Assembly: GCA_949752735.1 (NCBI GenBank)
Contig: OX457036.1
Coordinates: forward strand, 98,376,432 to 98,440,431
Length of the DNA: 64,000 bases
Source of the DNA: Lumbricus terrestris
Taxonomy: Eukaryota > Annelida > Clitellata > Crassiclitellata > Lumbricidae
Direction: 5' to 3'
The translations under genes were made by a program, and so were the position numbers. Of the stretch, positions 47,401-56,656 are shown one piece after another (position 1 is the first letter of the stretch; every line of letters begins with the position of its first letter). The notes beneath the pieces are model-generated. The model had not been told where the DNA came from, searched no databases, and was given only the letters and a program-made list of their open reading frames with translations.

Positions 47401-48413
47401 TGTCCGCCCCCCTGCAGTAGGTCGTCGCCTAGTCTGGCACTACTCAAGAAAGCCCCTCGCTCTCTACTGACCTCTTTAGGCCTAGCGCCCCCAGGGTTAA
47501 ACCTGGCTACTTCCTCATCTATTCTCACCTCATCCTTCTCTGCTTCCCTATCCACCACATTGACGACACTACAAGGGGGTTTGCCCCCACTGGACACGGG
47601 TGCTGTTCTGGCAGTGGCAAAGGAGGGCGCTACTGCTCCTATTGACGTCACTCCAGTAGGCTGTAACGGGGCCCTTTCTCCCATACTCCCTCTCTGCTCC
47701 CTTCCCTCGGCTAGGGCTGTCCCCATGAGTGATTGAGGGAAATCCACCCGATCGTGAAGGAAACCCAACCGGTTCAAATCCGAATAGTTAGGCCTAGGCT
47801 TTCCCTGAAGCCTAGCACTAAATCTACCCACCGGCTGTTCCAACAAATCCTCCTCCCTTCCTCTTCCATCTGACGCAGGTGCCTGTGTTGGCGCGACAAA
47901 AGGTCTTTCTGTAATCATGTTCATATCATGACCTGGGTTCGTTTCTTCCTCTCTTATCCTCGGCTCCTTGTAAGCTCCTTCTTGGTCTCTCCCTCTATCC
48001 ATCCATCTCACTCTCTCTCTTTCTCTAACGTCTTCAGTCGAAATGGCAGTCAGTCGTGTATTTATGCCACCAACATTCATAACTTCATGATCACCAGACA
48101 TCACCATCATCAATCGTTCTTGTATGTCATTCTGCTCATGCATAATGTCGTTCATTCGTTCATTCAGTCGTTCATTCATGTCATACACACGTTCATTAGT
48201 TTCTCGTTGTTTTGTCTCCATACCTCTCTGCATTTCCGTCTGTCGCCTATCCATATTAGCTAGAGTCACACTCATTTGCATCATCAACTCTTCCATGGTT
48301 GATCTAGGTCTGTTCAACGGCGATGAGCTTCTACTATTTCTCAACCCAATCATTTCTTCTCCTCCCTCTTCGAAAACAGCAGTGTCTATTCTATTCAATG
48401 ATGACAAAGACAT
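44430..48413 (-). CDS. Gag-protease-GPY/F polyprotein without RT or integrase core
   Basis: Uninterrupted 1,327-residue ORF. The first 339 residues are encoded inside the 5' LTR and include a coiled-coil-like segment (EELMMQMSVTLANMDRRQ, then NERLNERMNDIMHEQ). A long charged linker is followed from about residue 600 by a Ty3/gypsy-style Gag core (YFNGKTALPVFLRRFAI, then QLSSRRQKANEDLGQLAADI), a zinc-knuckle-like CWVCNGLHLARNC (about 855), and an aspartic protease with WALLDTGSQLCLAP (about 930). A single hydrophobic segment (VFLSAMTTMVVVMMMILFM, about 1097) precedes three APPGE-type repeats. The C-terminus is a GPY/F integrase-tail module (KVGQLVWFYLPRR, WNQGPYVIEKQLGPVLYLI) ending in RPKRNIKVPQRYL. 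RT, RNase H and the integrase catalytic core are absent between protease and GPY/F. The start at 48413 is the first Met; a later Met is possible. Confidence 0.8.
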   Translation of the reverse strand: MSLSSLNRIDTAVFEEGGEEMIGLRNSRSSSPLNRPRSTMEELMMQMSVTLANMDRRQTEMQRGMETKQRETNERVYDMNERLNERMNDIMHEQNDIQERLMMVMSGDHEVMNVGGINTRLTAISTEDVRERERVRWMDRGRDQEGAYKEPRIREEETNPGHDMNMITERPFVAPTQAPASDGRGREEDLLEQPVGRFSARLQGKPRPNYSDLNRLGFLHDRVDFPQSLMGTALAEGREQRGSMGERAPLQPTGVTSIGAVAPSFATARTAPVSSGGKPPCSVVNVVDREAEKDEVRIDEEVARFNPGGARPKEVSRERGAFLSSARLGDDLLQGGGHDNGDAGWDSSCGRRGYDNGDDGLDSSHERRKERYNGDEETERIYVDRIGRNVNDEMTERSFVGRRGQRLDVDDEYRDRMLKRQDGNSRLEFNGHECDFDVVDDYDDVGCGIRNERRNQNFENYLGGPNVVVGTLPNVCNGNLLEYLPATQVRMYPGRSTSHDTSMSRQLPVTSVLSNYNNSVGVTMLQASDSGLRGSSVVNRWPRLNHVAAQQYQPNAQTFACVPKVSVATQTMADEVKNSAQLAPAAVSANVSGSNRNSNQIKLGYFNGKTALPVFLRRFAICRRQNNWTEADSLNHLCCALVDEAALIFPEEEMDGVTTTAEVINKLRIRYGSEDQHTMYQVQLSSRRQKANEDLGQLAADINRLLSLAYPGKTSVHSEMVAVKSYLDALSDRDLALKVLEREPKDLQSAVKISLRLHSYKQAELGNDGSYKTTGRVRSVMKGEDEEEVKAERVTSRHNKNERRTNGNESRPRNDVDMGYHPEYRYSAPRQSQQAWTPRPQSYNRNQEYRLDVRRCWVCNGLHLARNCIYRTQGEFNRGNNDRPNYTMNSQGNHMRAPPANNVRFIQNSASAYLKAKVNGKLSWALLDTGSQLCLAPEKLVRQCDIEPSQQTLLAANNTQIVVVGQTKLKMMLNGRKFLVNALVTPQLSEVILGYQWMREENVMWNLKEKWVNVRGQRETLHLRKQSSRCRRVAVECDVIVPTFSELKKEEVSGATPAKCAVVQKAAATEKEAESVLEPLWKNVSEKVSGADQQKRKLTVFLSAMTTMVVVMMMILFMSRRPCVVNAIHGTTAPPGEAMETSDDEDRTAAPPGEDDETSADGVDATAPPCEVIGALDGWSSVIIADEQSKDKDLQWIIAKKRETMQKQAEVRACHYDLRVKPAKFKVGQLVWFYLPRRLTGIQSKWALWNQGPYVIEKQLGPVLYLIRKTPRSQARIEYVDKLKPYFGSAENEQSRSVEKMEEEEVVQQGSRLSRPKRNIKVPQRYL

Positions 48414-49322
48414 AGTGCGGCTTAATATAGCATTCGCTACTTTTTCTTATTAATAGTAAAGCAGTTTCAAAATGACAACAGTTTAGAATAATAGCAATGT
48501 CTCTTTAAAGTTTAAGCTAGGCCTATCCGATACAATATTATTATCAAACTGAGTTTACTTTCACTTTCAACCTAATTATAATATTTCCATTCACTCAACC
48601 ACACACATCTAGCCTAAGAAACTCGGCGGTAGCAATTATTGGACTTTTATGATGCAGGGTTTTTTCCCTCGTATATTTCTAGGTCTATATTATAGTACTC
48701 AACTGTTGCGGCTGCGGTGTTCGTTTGTAAACAAGAATCCAACGCCTCTCTCCCTCTCCAAGCCTTTCTTGTAGAAACCGACTCCCGTTCTTTAAAGAAT
48801 GAAAAATCCCTTCCACAGCGTCTCTCACAGAATCCAGAATTTCCGCACAGAATTCCGTTGTTAACGAAAGCAGTTCTTTTCCTTCCTGGCTTCCGGGCTC
48901 CGATCTCCAATCACGACTTCAACGAATGCGATTCACGATCAATACGAGGTGCGTCTTACAGTGCCCGCGCAACCCGCTGTTGACTCGTATACCTCCAGAC
49001 AATCATGCTGAGGCTTCAAGAATCGTACCGCAATATACCGGACTCCAACGACAACTAGACGAACGTCGAGAGCATCCACACATCGAGAGCGTCCAAACAG
49101 AGAGTGCCGGGCCTTATATAGGAAGCAAACTGCAAAGTCATTGTTACACTTCAAATTCCTCAATGTACATCCCCACTCGTTCCCCTTCCCATTTCAATAT
49201 CCACATCAACAACCCACACATCCCTACACACACTCAGTCACACACGCTTACACACAGTTATATGTAACTTATACAAGATAGCAAGGATGTCGTTAAAAAT
49301 GAAGAAAATTAGCTTCTTCACA
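47396..49322 (-). repeat. 5' LTR (1,927 bp)
   Basis: In coding orientation it starts TGTGAAGAAGC and ends GGACACGACA. It includes the promoter and the first 339 codons of the polyprotein. A TGGCGACG sequence starting one base inside the internal region (47394) is a candidate primer-binding site; its match to a tRNA is unproven because it also lies in repetitive coding sequence. Confidence 0.88.
49114..49121 (-). promoter_or_regulatory. LTR TATA box
   Basis: CTATATAAGGC on the minus strand about 200 bases inside the 5' LTR and about 700 bases upstream of the ORF start. The same site is at 42663-42670 in the 3' LTR. Its orientation supports transcription toward the polyprotein. Confidence 0.6.
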
Positions 49323-50186
49323 GCACGTCAGGACACCTTGCCTGCGACGATAGACCCTCTGCCCATCAGACAGAGTTGCTGGGATCGGCCTCTGATCGAG
49401 AAAGACAAGTTGGAAGTCAGCAGAAGCGCCGTCGATTTGGTCAACCAAGCCAGGCTGGTCGCGGTCAGCAGTCCACATTCAGCCGACTGGCTGACTGCGC
49501 TCCCGATTGCCGCGTGTGGCCTCGCGTTGGATAATGAGGCGGTCCGGGTGGCGGTGGGATTGAGGTTGGGTCTGGACTTGTGCGGTCCTCACACATGCCA
49601 CTGTGGCGCTGGAGTGGGCCCGGAGGGCCACCATGGCTTCGTTTGTAGGAGGGCCTTGGGACGCTCTTTGCGTCACCACGCCATAAACGACATCATCTGG
49701 CGGGCCCTCCTCAAAGCAGATATACCGAGCGTTAAGGAACCCGCGGCCTATTTAGATCTGACGGCAAAAGGCCCGACGGTGCAACCCTAATACCCTGGTC
49801 AGAGGGGAAGTACCTTGCATGGGACGCCACAATTGTGCATACTTGCGCCGCCTCTTACATTACTCCACCAGCCAATCTGGTAGGACCGGCATCAGTGCAG
49901 GCGGCCAACCGTAAAACCCAGAAATATGCAGGTCTTCCCGCTTCTTACATCTTCCAACCAGTGGCAATAGAGACCCTAGGCCCGCTTAATCCATCAGCCT
50001 TGGAATTCATCAACGAAATCGGCAAACGCATATCGTCCATCACTGGTGACAGACGCGAAGCAACTTTTCTTTTCCAGCGACTGTCTGTCAACATTCAGTC
50101 GCTTTTAAAGGAACTTTCTCTTCAAACCCTCAAGACGAGACCTGACAATTCCGGACTAGTTTTTAATCAATAGTTAGCAATGAAGT

Positions 50187-50213
50187 CCCTGAGGGATCCT
50201 AAATGCCTCGGGG
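50187..50213 (+). other. 3'-UTR hairpin of RLE element copy 2
   Basis: CCCTGAGG (50187-50194) pairs with CCTCGGGG (50206-50213), one G-U pair included, just before GCAAATAA and the AAT tail. The same hairpin with pure Watson-Crick pairing is in the fragment at 50493-50518. Confidence 0.65.
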
Positions 50214-50220
50214 CAAATAA

Positions 50221-50247
50221 AAAAATTAAAATAATAATAATAACAAC

Positions 50248-50333
<86 letters not shown>
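50221..50333. repeat. (AAT)n array
   Basis: AAAT/AAC-interrupted start and then about 28 AAT units between two RLE element copies. Confidence 0.95.
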
Positions 50334-50520
50334 GTGGTGACAGACGTGAAGCCTTCTTCCTTTTTCAACGTCTGTCCATTTTGTATTCAACGCCACAACC
50401 TGGTCGCTTTCAAAGGTTCTTTTGCCTCACACCTTGAAGACGAGGCCTGACCCACCAGACATTAATTCTTCAATTAATAATAGTCCATAAGTCCCTGAGG
50501 AAATGAAGTACCTCAGGGCA
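50334..50520 (+). mobile_element. 3'-end fragment of a third RLE element copy
   Basis: Starts in coding sequence equivalent to SGDRREAFFLFQRLSI, the last ~25 residues of the RT/RLE protein, then a 3' UTR with hairpin CCCTGAGG/CCTCAGGG (50493-50518). It lies between AAT repeats (50221-50333 and 50522-50541), a severely 5'-truncated insertion. Confidence 0.8.
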
Positions 50521-50541
50521 AATAATAATAATAATAATAAT

Positions 50542-50746
50542 CGCTAATTGATTCAAACCGGCAAGTAAGCATTAAGATTACATGATATAACGTCATCAGA
50601 TTAGATCTATATCAAGTTTAAATAACAAGATCCGATTTTAACTGTAGGCTATAAAATTATAATTATTAGGCATGCAGTCTGCAAGGCAAATCTGTCCATC
50701 TGTACTTTACTGCTGATCATTGTGCAGTCGCCTCTATGCAATTCCT
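50542..50746. other. Short unique spacer
   Basis: AT-rich sequence between the AAT array and the LINE tail; nothing recognised. Confidence 0.4.
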
Positions 50747-51069
50747 TATTCATTCATTATTAGCATTTATATAGCGCCCCTTCAAGAAACTACTCAGAGG
50801 CGCTCCCAGCCCAGCCACGGCAAAAGAAAAAAGATTTAAGGGACTTAAGGAATAAGGATTGACTGGTCAGGTGGAGGAGATGGAGGTTAGGGGGGAGGTC
50901 ATTCCAGATTGACGGCCCCACAACCGAGAAGGCTCGACACTGTCTGGTAGCCAAGCGAGCCCGTGGAACAAGCAGTTGTCCCTTCGCAGCAGAGCGAAGG
51001 GCCCGACGCGCTTCAATGTCAGAGACTGGGCGACAAAGAATGCGCAGGTAGGATGGAGCGCAACCAAGG

Positions 51070-51966
51070 GTGATCGTTTATTTACCGGAATTTCATTTCC
51101 TCGAAATTTATTTCGCCGAAATCATCTGACCGAAAATCAATTCACCGAATCTCACCTCGCCTAATGTTCAATTCACCGAATGTTAATTTAGGCCTAATGG
51201 AAATTCATTTAACCGAAAATATAAAGGGATCGACTATGCTAAAATCAACGTATATGTTCTGTTCACAATATTACGCAACGCTTCGTAAATTTCTTATTAT
51301 TCATTGGATTCAAATAACCTAACGCTAAAACCTTTAAGTTTCTCCCAAAGAATAATTTAAAAATCACGGATTATATCTTTGAAAATGGCATAATAAACGA
51401 CCTTCCCCGAACGACCAATTCCTTGGAAGGTTGGCATAACGCCTTAAAAGGACTTCTCCTCAATGTTGCACATCCATCGATGGCATTCGTCACCAAGATC
51501 CGACTTGAGGAGTCATCAGCAGCGCAGCGGATTGAAAGGATCCTAGCTGGTCATCCATCACAACCTAAGCGAAAGAAATACCAAGATGTTGATGACCGAA
51601 TTAAGTTCATCGTCAGTTCGTAGGCTACACTCCGGCCAATATCGTTCAATACTTGAGAAGTATCTCACATAATCTATCGTTTTAATTCAAGTTTTTTGCA
51701 TTGACCTAAACAAAGCCATTGAGGCCTTTGTCGATCGACAGAACTCATTGTAGTTGACCTATCTTGTTTTTAGCTTAATGATAATGAACTAAGTCCTTTT
51801 TAGCACCATCGACTTGTCTAATTTTTCTGTGAAATGACAATTCGGTCACATGAACTTCTATGAAATGAACATCGCGTAGATGATTGTCGGCGAATTGATT
51901 TTCGGTTAGATGAATTCGGCTAAAAGACCTTCGGTGAAATGAACTTCGGTGTAATGATAGGGAACC
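51070..51966. mobile_element. Mutator-like (MULE) element, about 897 bp
   Basis: Flanked by a perfect 9-bp duplication CAACCAAGG (51061-51069, 51967-51975), the size typical of MULEs. Both termini are built from inverted, irregular TTCATTT-N-CCGAA motifs covering about 130-190 bp. The interior retains only a C-terminal transposase remnant, so it is non-autonomous. The interrupted LINE is collinear on both sides, and the copy at 20150-20490 shows the empty site. Confidence 0.85.
51423..51623 (+). pseudogene. MULE transposase C-terminal remnant
   Basis: A 66-residue frame begins MEGWHNALKGLLLNVAHPSM, matching the E-G-W-H-N ... H-P pattern near the end of MULE transposases, followed by a QRIERILAG segment and a Lys-rich KRKKYQDVDDRI. 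Upstream sequence (51330-51420) may continue it (ERPTNSLEGWHN-like). The DDE catalytic region is absent. Confidence 0.65.
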
Positions 51967-51975
51967 CAACCAAGG

Positions 51976-54470
51976 ATACAACGTGAGACCAGGGCAGCAA
52001 TTCGATAATGGATGCGTTGGGCTATTTGCAACCAATGCAGCACATCACGCATGTAGGTAGAAACAGAGGAGAATTTAGGGATTCGTCCAATGAGCCGGGC
52101 AGCAGAGCGCAGAACCCGATCTAACCGACCCAGAACCCCAAGGGGGAGGCCAACAAGGATTGAGCAACAATGGTCGATTCGACTGGTTACGAAGGCATGA
52201 ACAAGAACTACCAGCGCATCATGAGAGAGAGAGCGTGCAATCACTCGAAGTTGACGAAGCTGGTAGTAACAGCTTCGAGTATCAAGATTGACATGCTGGC
52301 TGAGACTGAGTTCACAGTCAAGGGTAACACCCAGGTCACGAACCGTGGAAGAGAAACTAATGTCAGGAAAGATTTGGGCTAGCAGAGGCAAATCGATCTT
52401 CTCAAGTTGCCGACGGCCACCCAGCCAAATGAATTGAGTCTTACTGGGATTTAGGAGAAGCCGATTTGACGCCATCCAAGAGGAAAGGACGTCAACAGTC
52501 AGACACATTAGGCGCACAGTTCTAACTGAATCCAATGGGTTAGAATGTATGTAGGCTTGAGTGTCATCAGCAAAGATTTGGTGGAGGAGACCCCGGGACT
52601 CAAGTAGAGGACAAAGATCAGCCGTGTAGAGAAGGTATAATAAGGGGCCAAGTACAGAGCCCTGAGGAACACCAAAAGGAGCAGGAACCCAGGGGGACCT
52701 AGAGGATCCAACAACCACACAATTTGAGCGGTCAGAGAGGAAGGAACGCAACCATTCTAGAGGCTGTCCAACCAGCCCAAAGGATGTAGAAAGACGTTCC
52801 AGGAGGATGGCGTGGTCCACAGAATCAAATGCAGAAGAAACGTCAAAAAGAGCCAAGAGCGTAACCTGACCATGGTCCATATAGCGGAGTACAGGTCAGA
52901 AAGAAGTCGGAGCAAAAGGGTCTCTGTGGAGTGGTTCCTCCGGAAACCAGACTGCTGAGAAGGGATCAGTTCATTAACATCTAAATATGCAATCAACTGG
53001 TTAGCAACAATGCGCTCTAGAAGTTTAGAGAGAAAAGTTACATTTGCAATTGGACGATAGTTAACAGGATCGCTAACATCTAAACCATCTCGCTTCAATA
53101 CAGGCAGAAGAATTGATCGTTTCTGTGAAGCAGGTAAACATGCCTCACTGATGGATCGGTTGCATAGGATCGTGAGGAAAGGCAGGAAATCGTCAATCAG
53201 TTCCTGCACAAGGAATGTAGGTGCAGGATCAAGCTCGCACGTCTTAGGAGCCGAGGCAAGAATTAAGCGTCGCAGCTCGACGCTTGATATCTCGTGTAGA
53301 ACCGGAAGCCGGCATTCCGTTGTAGAGAACGCAGGTGGAGAGGAATCGGCAGTAGCATTCCGAACTGATGCGATCTTTTCCGAGAATCGTTCTAGGAATG
53401 CATCTGCGGTGAACAGCGATGGCGACTCGAACTTTCGACTGGTCTTTTGACGGCCAAGGAGGCCATCAAAAGTAGTCCAGAGCTTTTTCGGATCCTTTGA
53501 CTGACGAGCGATGATGGCTTCCCAGTAGACTCGCTCTCTTTCACGGTAGGATGAATGCATCCTCCGTACGAAGTGGACCCATGAGGCCTGGTCAGCCGGC
53601 GATCGTGTTCTTCTGAAGACCCTCTCTAAGCGCCGCGCCTGACGCCGAAGCAGCCGACATTCGGAGTTGAACCATGGAGCTGACGGACAGTGGCGTGTCC
53701 GAACAGTGCGCAGAGGAAGAAAAGCGTCGATAAGGTCGGACATTGCAGTCTCATAGGAACTAAACAGTTCGGATGTAGAGAGGAGAGAAGTCGATTCAAG
53801 ATCCGCGAAGAGGGGATGAGCCAGAAGTGCTGAACGAAACGCCGAGCGGTCGAGACTTTTCCAGTGTCGGAATTGTCGAGCAGCGAGAAGAAGAGGCTCG
53901 AAGATGAACGGAATTGTAGCAACGACGAGACCATGATCGGAGAGAGTAGGAGGGAAGACGGTCACGTCAGGCACCCGGCAATCATCCCTGGTAACGATGA
54001 TGTCGAGCCAACCACCAAACCGGTGGGTGGGCACAGCAACATGCTGCATGAGGCCGAATTGATCCAAGACGGCAGCGAATTTCACTGATTCGGATAGTGA
54101 AGGATCCTCCAAGTGTAGGTTTAAGTCGCCAGTGACCACTAGCTGTGTGTTGTGTAGAGCGAATTGTTCCAGTAATACCGAAAACTCATCGAAGAAGGTT
54201 GAAGAAGAAGTAGAGGATCCAGGACGGTGGATGGCCAGGAGCGTGGTTGGACCACGCTTAGAGGATAATGAGACCACGAGGACCTCAAAGGTCGTCGGAG
54301 TCCAGGCCAACTCCACCCTCTTTGCCCGCAGTTGATCACGGTGGTAGACGATCAATCCACCCCCTTGAGTGTCCATGTCCGAGTCAACCTCTCTCGGACG
54401 ATCAAGGGATAGGAAACCTGGAGCAGCCCGGCAATGGAAGTCTGCTGCGTCCCACCTTGTGAGGTGTAAT
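51976..54470 (-). pseudogene. LINE endonuclease-RT ORF with one frameshift
   Basis: The frame is open from about 54470 to 52757: endonuclease (GGGLIVYHRDQL, VVTGDLNLHLEDP, WLDIIVTRDD, LSDHGLVVA), linker, and first RT motifs (PVNYRPIANVTFLSK, QQSGFRRNHSTETLLLRLLS). A frameshift near 52870-52880 moves the remainder to the frame of 52880-51976: LLALFDVSSAFDSVDH, FGVPQGSVLGPLLYLLYTA, catalytic QIFADDTQAYIH, VRDLGVTLDCELS and SRIDHCCSILVGLP. The C-terminus is cut by the MULE and its last codons are taken from MULE termini; the original continues beyond 51068. Not functional as it stands. Confidence 0.8.
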
Positions 54471-54480
54471 ATTCTCTGTA

Positions 54481-54743
54481 ATTCTTTGCATGGGTTGAGG
54501 ACTGAACACCAACAGTGAAGTATCTGAAGTATCTGAACGACCTAGAACAATGGTCCATGAGACGAGAGAGAAAACTCGACTACCTCCACTTCCATTGACA
54601 CACGCACCGCATGTATATATATAAAATAGATATAGATTTAATAGAGATAAATACATATATAATATAAATATATATATATCCCACTAAAACCAGGCACTCA
54701 CTCTCCAACCTCGTTGGTCGTTGATGATCGAAACTATGGATAG

Positions 54744-54779
<36 letters not shown>

Positions 54780-54873
54780 GAGAGATCGACTCGTCCGGAT
54801 GTTTGGCACTTTGCTTATTATATTGTGATCGCAGCGATTTTACCAGGTACTATTAAGTCTCTTGAAACATTCG
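54481..54873. other. No gene; short simple repeats
   Basis: AT-rich patch (54612-54680) and a (GACA)/(GA) run at 54747-54784. No coding recognised. Confidence 0.4.
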
Positions 54874-54902
54874 ATACATACATACATACATACATACATA
54901 CA

Positions 54903-54936
<34 letters not shown>

Positions 54937-55031
54937 CATACATACATACATACATACATACATACATACATACATACATACATACATACATACATACATA
55001 CATACATACATACATACATACATACATACAT
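54874..55031. repeat. (CATA)n array, left of LINE
   Basis: About 39 CATA units, one CATATATA interruption near 54931. Frames of His-Thr-Tyr-Ile are artefacts. Confidence 0.95.
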
Positions 55032-56279
55032 AGAGCTAACCACTCCACTGAGACAGTCCTCCTCTCTTTACTTTCTGACATATACACTGCTGTTGACAAG
55101 TCTCAAGTCACTCTTTTGGCTCTCTTCGATGTCTCTGCTGCCTTTGACATGGTCGACCATGAAATTTTGTTGCAGCGCCTTGAAACCTCCTGTGGACTCA
55201 AGGGTACTCCATTACTTTGGCTTCGCTCCTACCTCTCCGACCGCACCCAAATGATCATCTCTGGTGACTCTAGGACTCAGTGGGTCCCTGTTGTGTTGGG
55301 TGTCCCTCAGGGGTCTGTCCTAGGCCCGCTCTTATTCATCCTATACACGGCTGGCATTCCCTCCCTTTTCCCCAACCATTCTGCTACTGGCCATCTTTTC
55401 GCTGATGATGTCCAAGCCTATGTGCATGGACCCCCTTCAGCTCAACTCTTTCTTGCGAGCCAAATAGACGCTCTATCTCAGGATCTTCATCTGTGGATGT
55501 CGTCCAATCGTCTTTCTTTGAACTCTTCCAAAACCCAGTTGATTTGGTTTGGCACTTCCAAGCAGCTCCAAAAACTTGACTACTCGGTACTCTCTCAAAC
55601 TTTTCCTCACTTCAACTTTTCGTCTAGTGTTCGAGACCTAGGAGTCACCCTAGATAGTTCTTTAACTTTTACCGAACACATAGCGAAGCTTACTCGCACT
55701 TCCTACTTCCAATTAAGGCGGCTCAGGGCTATTCGCAAATCTGTTTCATCTTCGATCTTTACCTCCATTGTCCACGCCTTCGTCTGTTCTCGGATTGACT
55801 ATTGTAATTCTGTCCTTGCTGGCCTCCCTAAGGTCCGGCTAGCTCCCCTACAGTCCGTACTCAATGCTGCTGCGAGGCTCATTGCCCGTCTTCCTCGATT
55901 CTCACACATATCTACATTCATGGCTGAACAACTTCACTGGCTTCCACTCTCAGCTCGCATACAATTCAAAGTTCTAAGTTTGGTTCTCAAGTCTCAACGA
56001 GGCCTTGCTCCAACGTATCTTTGTGATCTCATACTTCGCCCCATTTCGGCTACTTCGCTGCGTCCTCTTAGGTCCTCAGATCGGCTTGACCTCTTTGTTC
56101 CTCGCGTCAGGACCGCCATGGCTCAGTCCAGATCATTTGCCTGCATAGGACCCTCCCTATGGAATGGTCTTCTCCCATCCGTTCGCTCTGCCATCCTCTC
56201 CGGTAGTCTTTCGTCATCTTTCTCTTGTCTAAAGACCTGCCTTTTCTCTCGGAGTTGCACGCACTGGGAGCGCTTCTGA
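55032..56279 (+). pseudogene. LINE reverse transcriptase, C-terminal 415 residues, uninterrupted
   Basis: Frame open with no stop from NHSTETVLLSLLSD to the TGA at 56277-56279. RT motifs in order: LLALFDVSAAFDMVDH, WLRSYLSDRTQMIISGDS, GVPQGSVLGPLLFILYTAG, catalytic HLFADDVQAYVHG, SLNSSKTQLIWFG, VRDLGVTLDSSLTF, SRIDYCNSVLAGLP, LHWLPLSARIQFKVL and the C-terminal GPSLWNGLLPSVRS. The missing 5' part (endonuclease, first RT motifs) makes it a dead-on-arrival copy, but the absence of stops suggests recent insertion. Confidence 0.85.
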
Positions 56280-56324
56280 AAGGCTCTTGCTGCAAGAGGC
56301 GCTTTACAAATGGTCAGATACGAT
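55032..56324 (+). mobile_element. 5'-truncated CR1/L2-type LINE inside (CATA)n
   Basis: Starts in RT coding sequence directly after a (CATA)n array and ends with hairpin CTCTTG/CAAGAG (56284-56298), GGCGCTTTACAAATGGTCAG and a GATAC tail merging into another (CATA)n array. Same family as 27640-28940. Confidence 0.85.
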
Positions 56325-56656
56325 ACGATACATACATACATACATACATACATACATACATACATACATACATACATACATACATACATACATACATACA
56401 TACTTACATACATACATACATACATACATACATTCATACATACATACATACATACATACATACATACATACATACATACATACATACATACATACATACA
56501 TACATACATACATACATACATACATACATACATACATACATACATACATACATACATACATACATACATACATACATACATACATACATACATACATACA
56601 TACATACATACATACATACATACATACATACATACATACATACATACATACATACA

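Larger units (their letters stand above)
40945..49322 (-). mobile_element. 8,378-bp non-autonomous LTR retrotransposon lacking reverse transcriptase
   Basis: Terminal direct repeats of 1,927 bp each, TG...CA ends, and a 4-bp target duplication GCAC (40941-40944, 49323-49326). Orientation is minus, from the coding strand and a TATA box. The 4,524-bp internal region encodes the rest of a Gag/protease/GPY-F polyprotein and a second ORF, but no RT, RNase H or integrase core. The DTG protease, Gag core and GPY/F module are of Ty3/gypsy style. Mobilisation would need enzymes from a related autonomous element. The apparent identity of the two LTRs implies a very recent insertion. Confidence 0.9.
39368..50173 (+). 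pseudogene. Interrupted RT/endonuclease ORF of copy 2
   Basis: Same protein as the ORF of copy 1 but truncated at the N-terminus and broken. Besides the two transposon insertions there is a stop/frameshift near 40180 and another near 49765, just at the KRPDG-equivalent endonuclease motif, after which the frame of 49835-50173 resumes. The C-terminus has a TITGDRREATFLFQ-type ending and a TAG at 50171. Not functional. Confidence 0.8.
39358..50220 (+). mobile_element. RLE-type retrotransposon copy 2, interrupted by two insertions
   Basis: Pieces 39358-39697, 40034-40944 and 49323-50220 are consecutive parts of one 5'-truncated relative of copy 1. They carry GGLRPIAVGYVWRRLAAKCA, VKLDFTNAFNSLRRD, PQQGDPLGPLLFSLPL, FLDDLTLGG, the zinc knuckle CHCGAGVGPEGHHGFVC, and TGDRREATFLFQRLSVNIQ. 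It starts right after an (AAT)n array and ends in GGGCAAATAA followed by (AAT)n. The interruptions are a hAT-like MITE (39698-40033) and an LTR retrotransposon (40945-49322); taking out each with one copy of its duplication restores the frame. Confidence 0.85.
50747..54480 (-). mobile_element. CR1/L2-type LINE interrupted by a MULE
   Basis: Minus-strand LINE with endonuclease and RT. Its 3' end (50747-51068) has a GCGCC...GGGCGC hairpin, TATATAAATGC and an AATGA tail; the body resumes at 51976 after the MULE. The 5' limit is approximate: endonuclease sequence can be followed to about 54470 (WDAADFHCRAAPGF), so its N-terminus is missing. The fragment at 20150-20490 is the same family. Confidence 0.8.
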
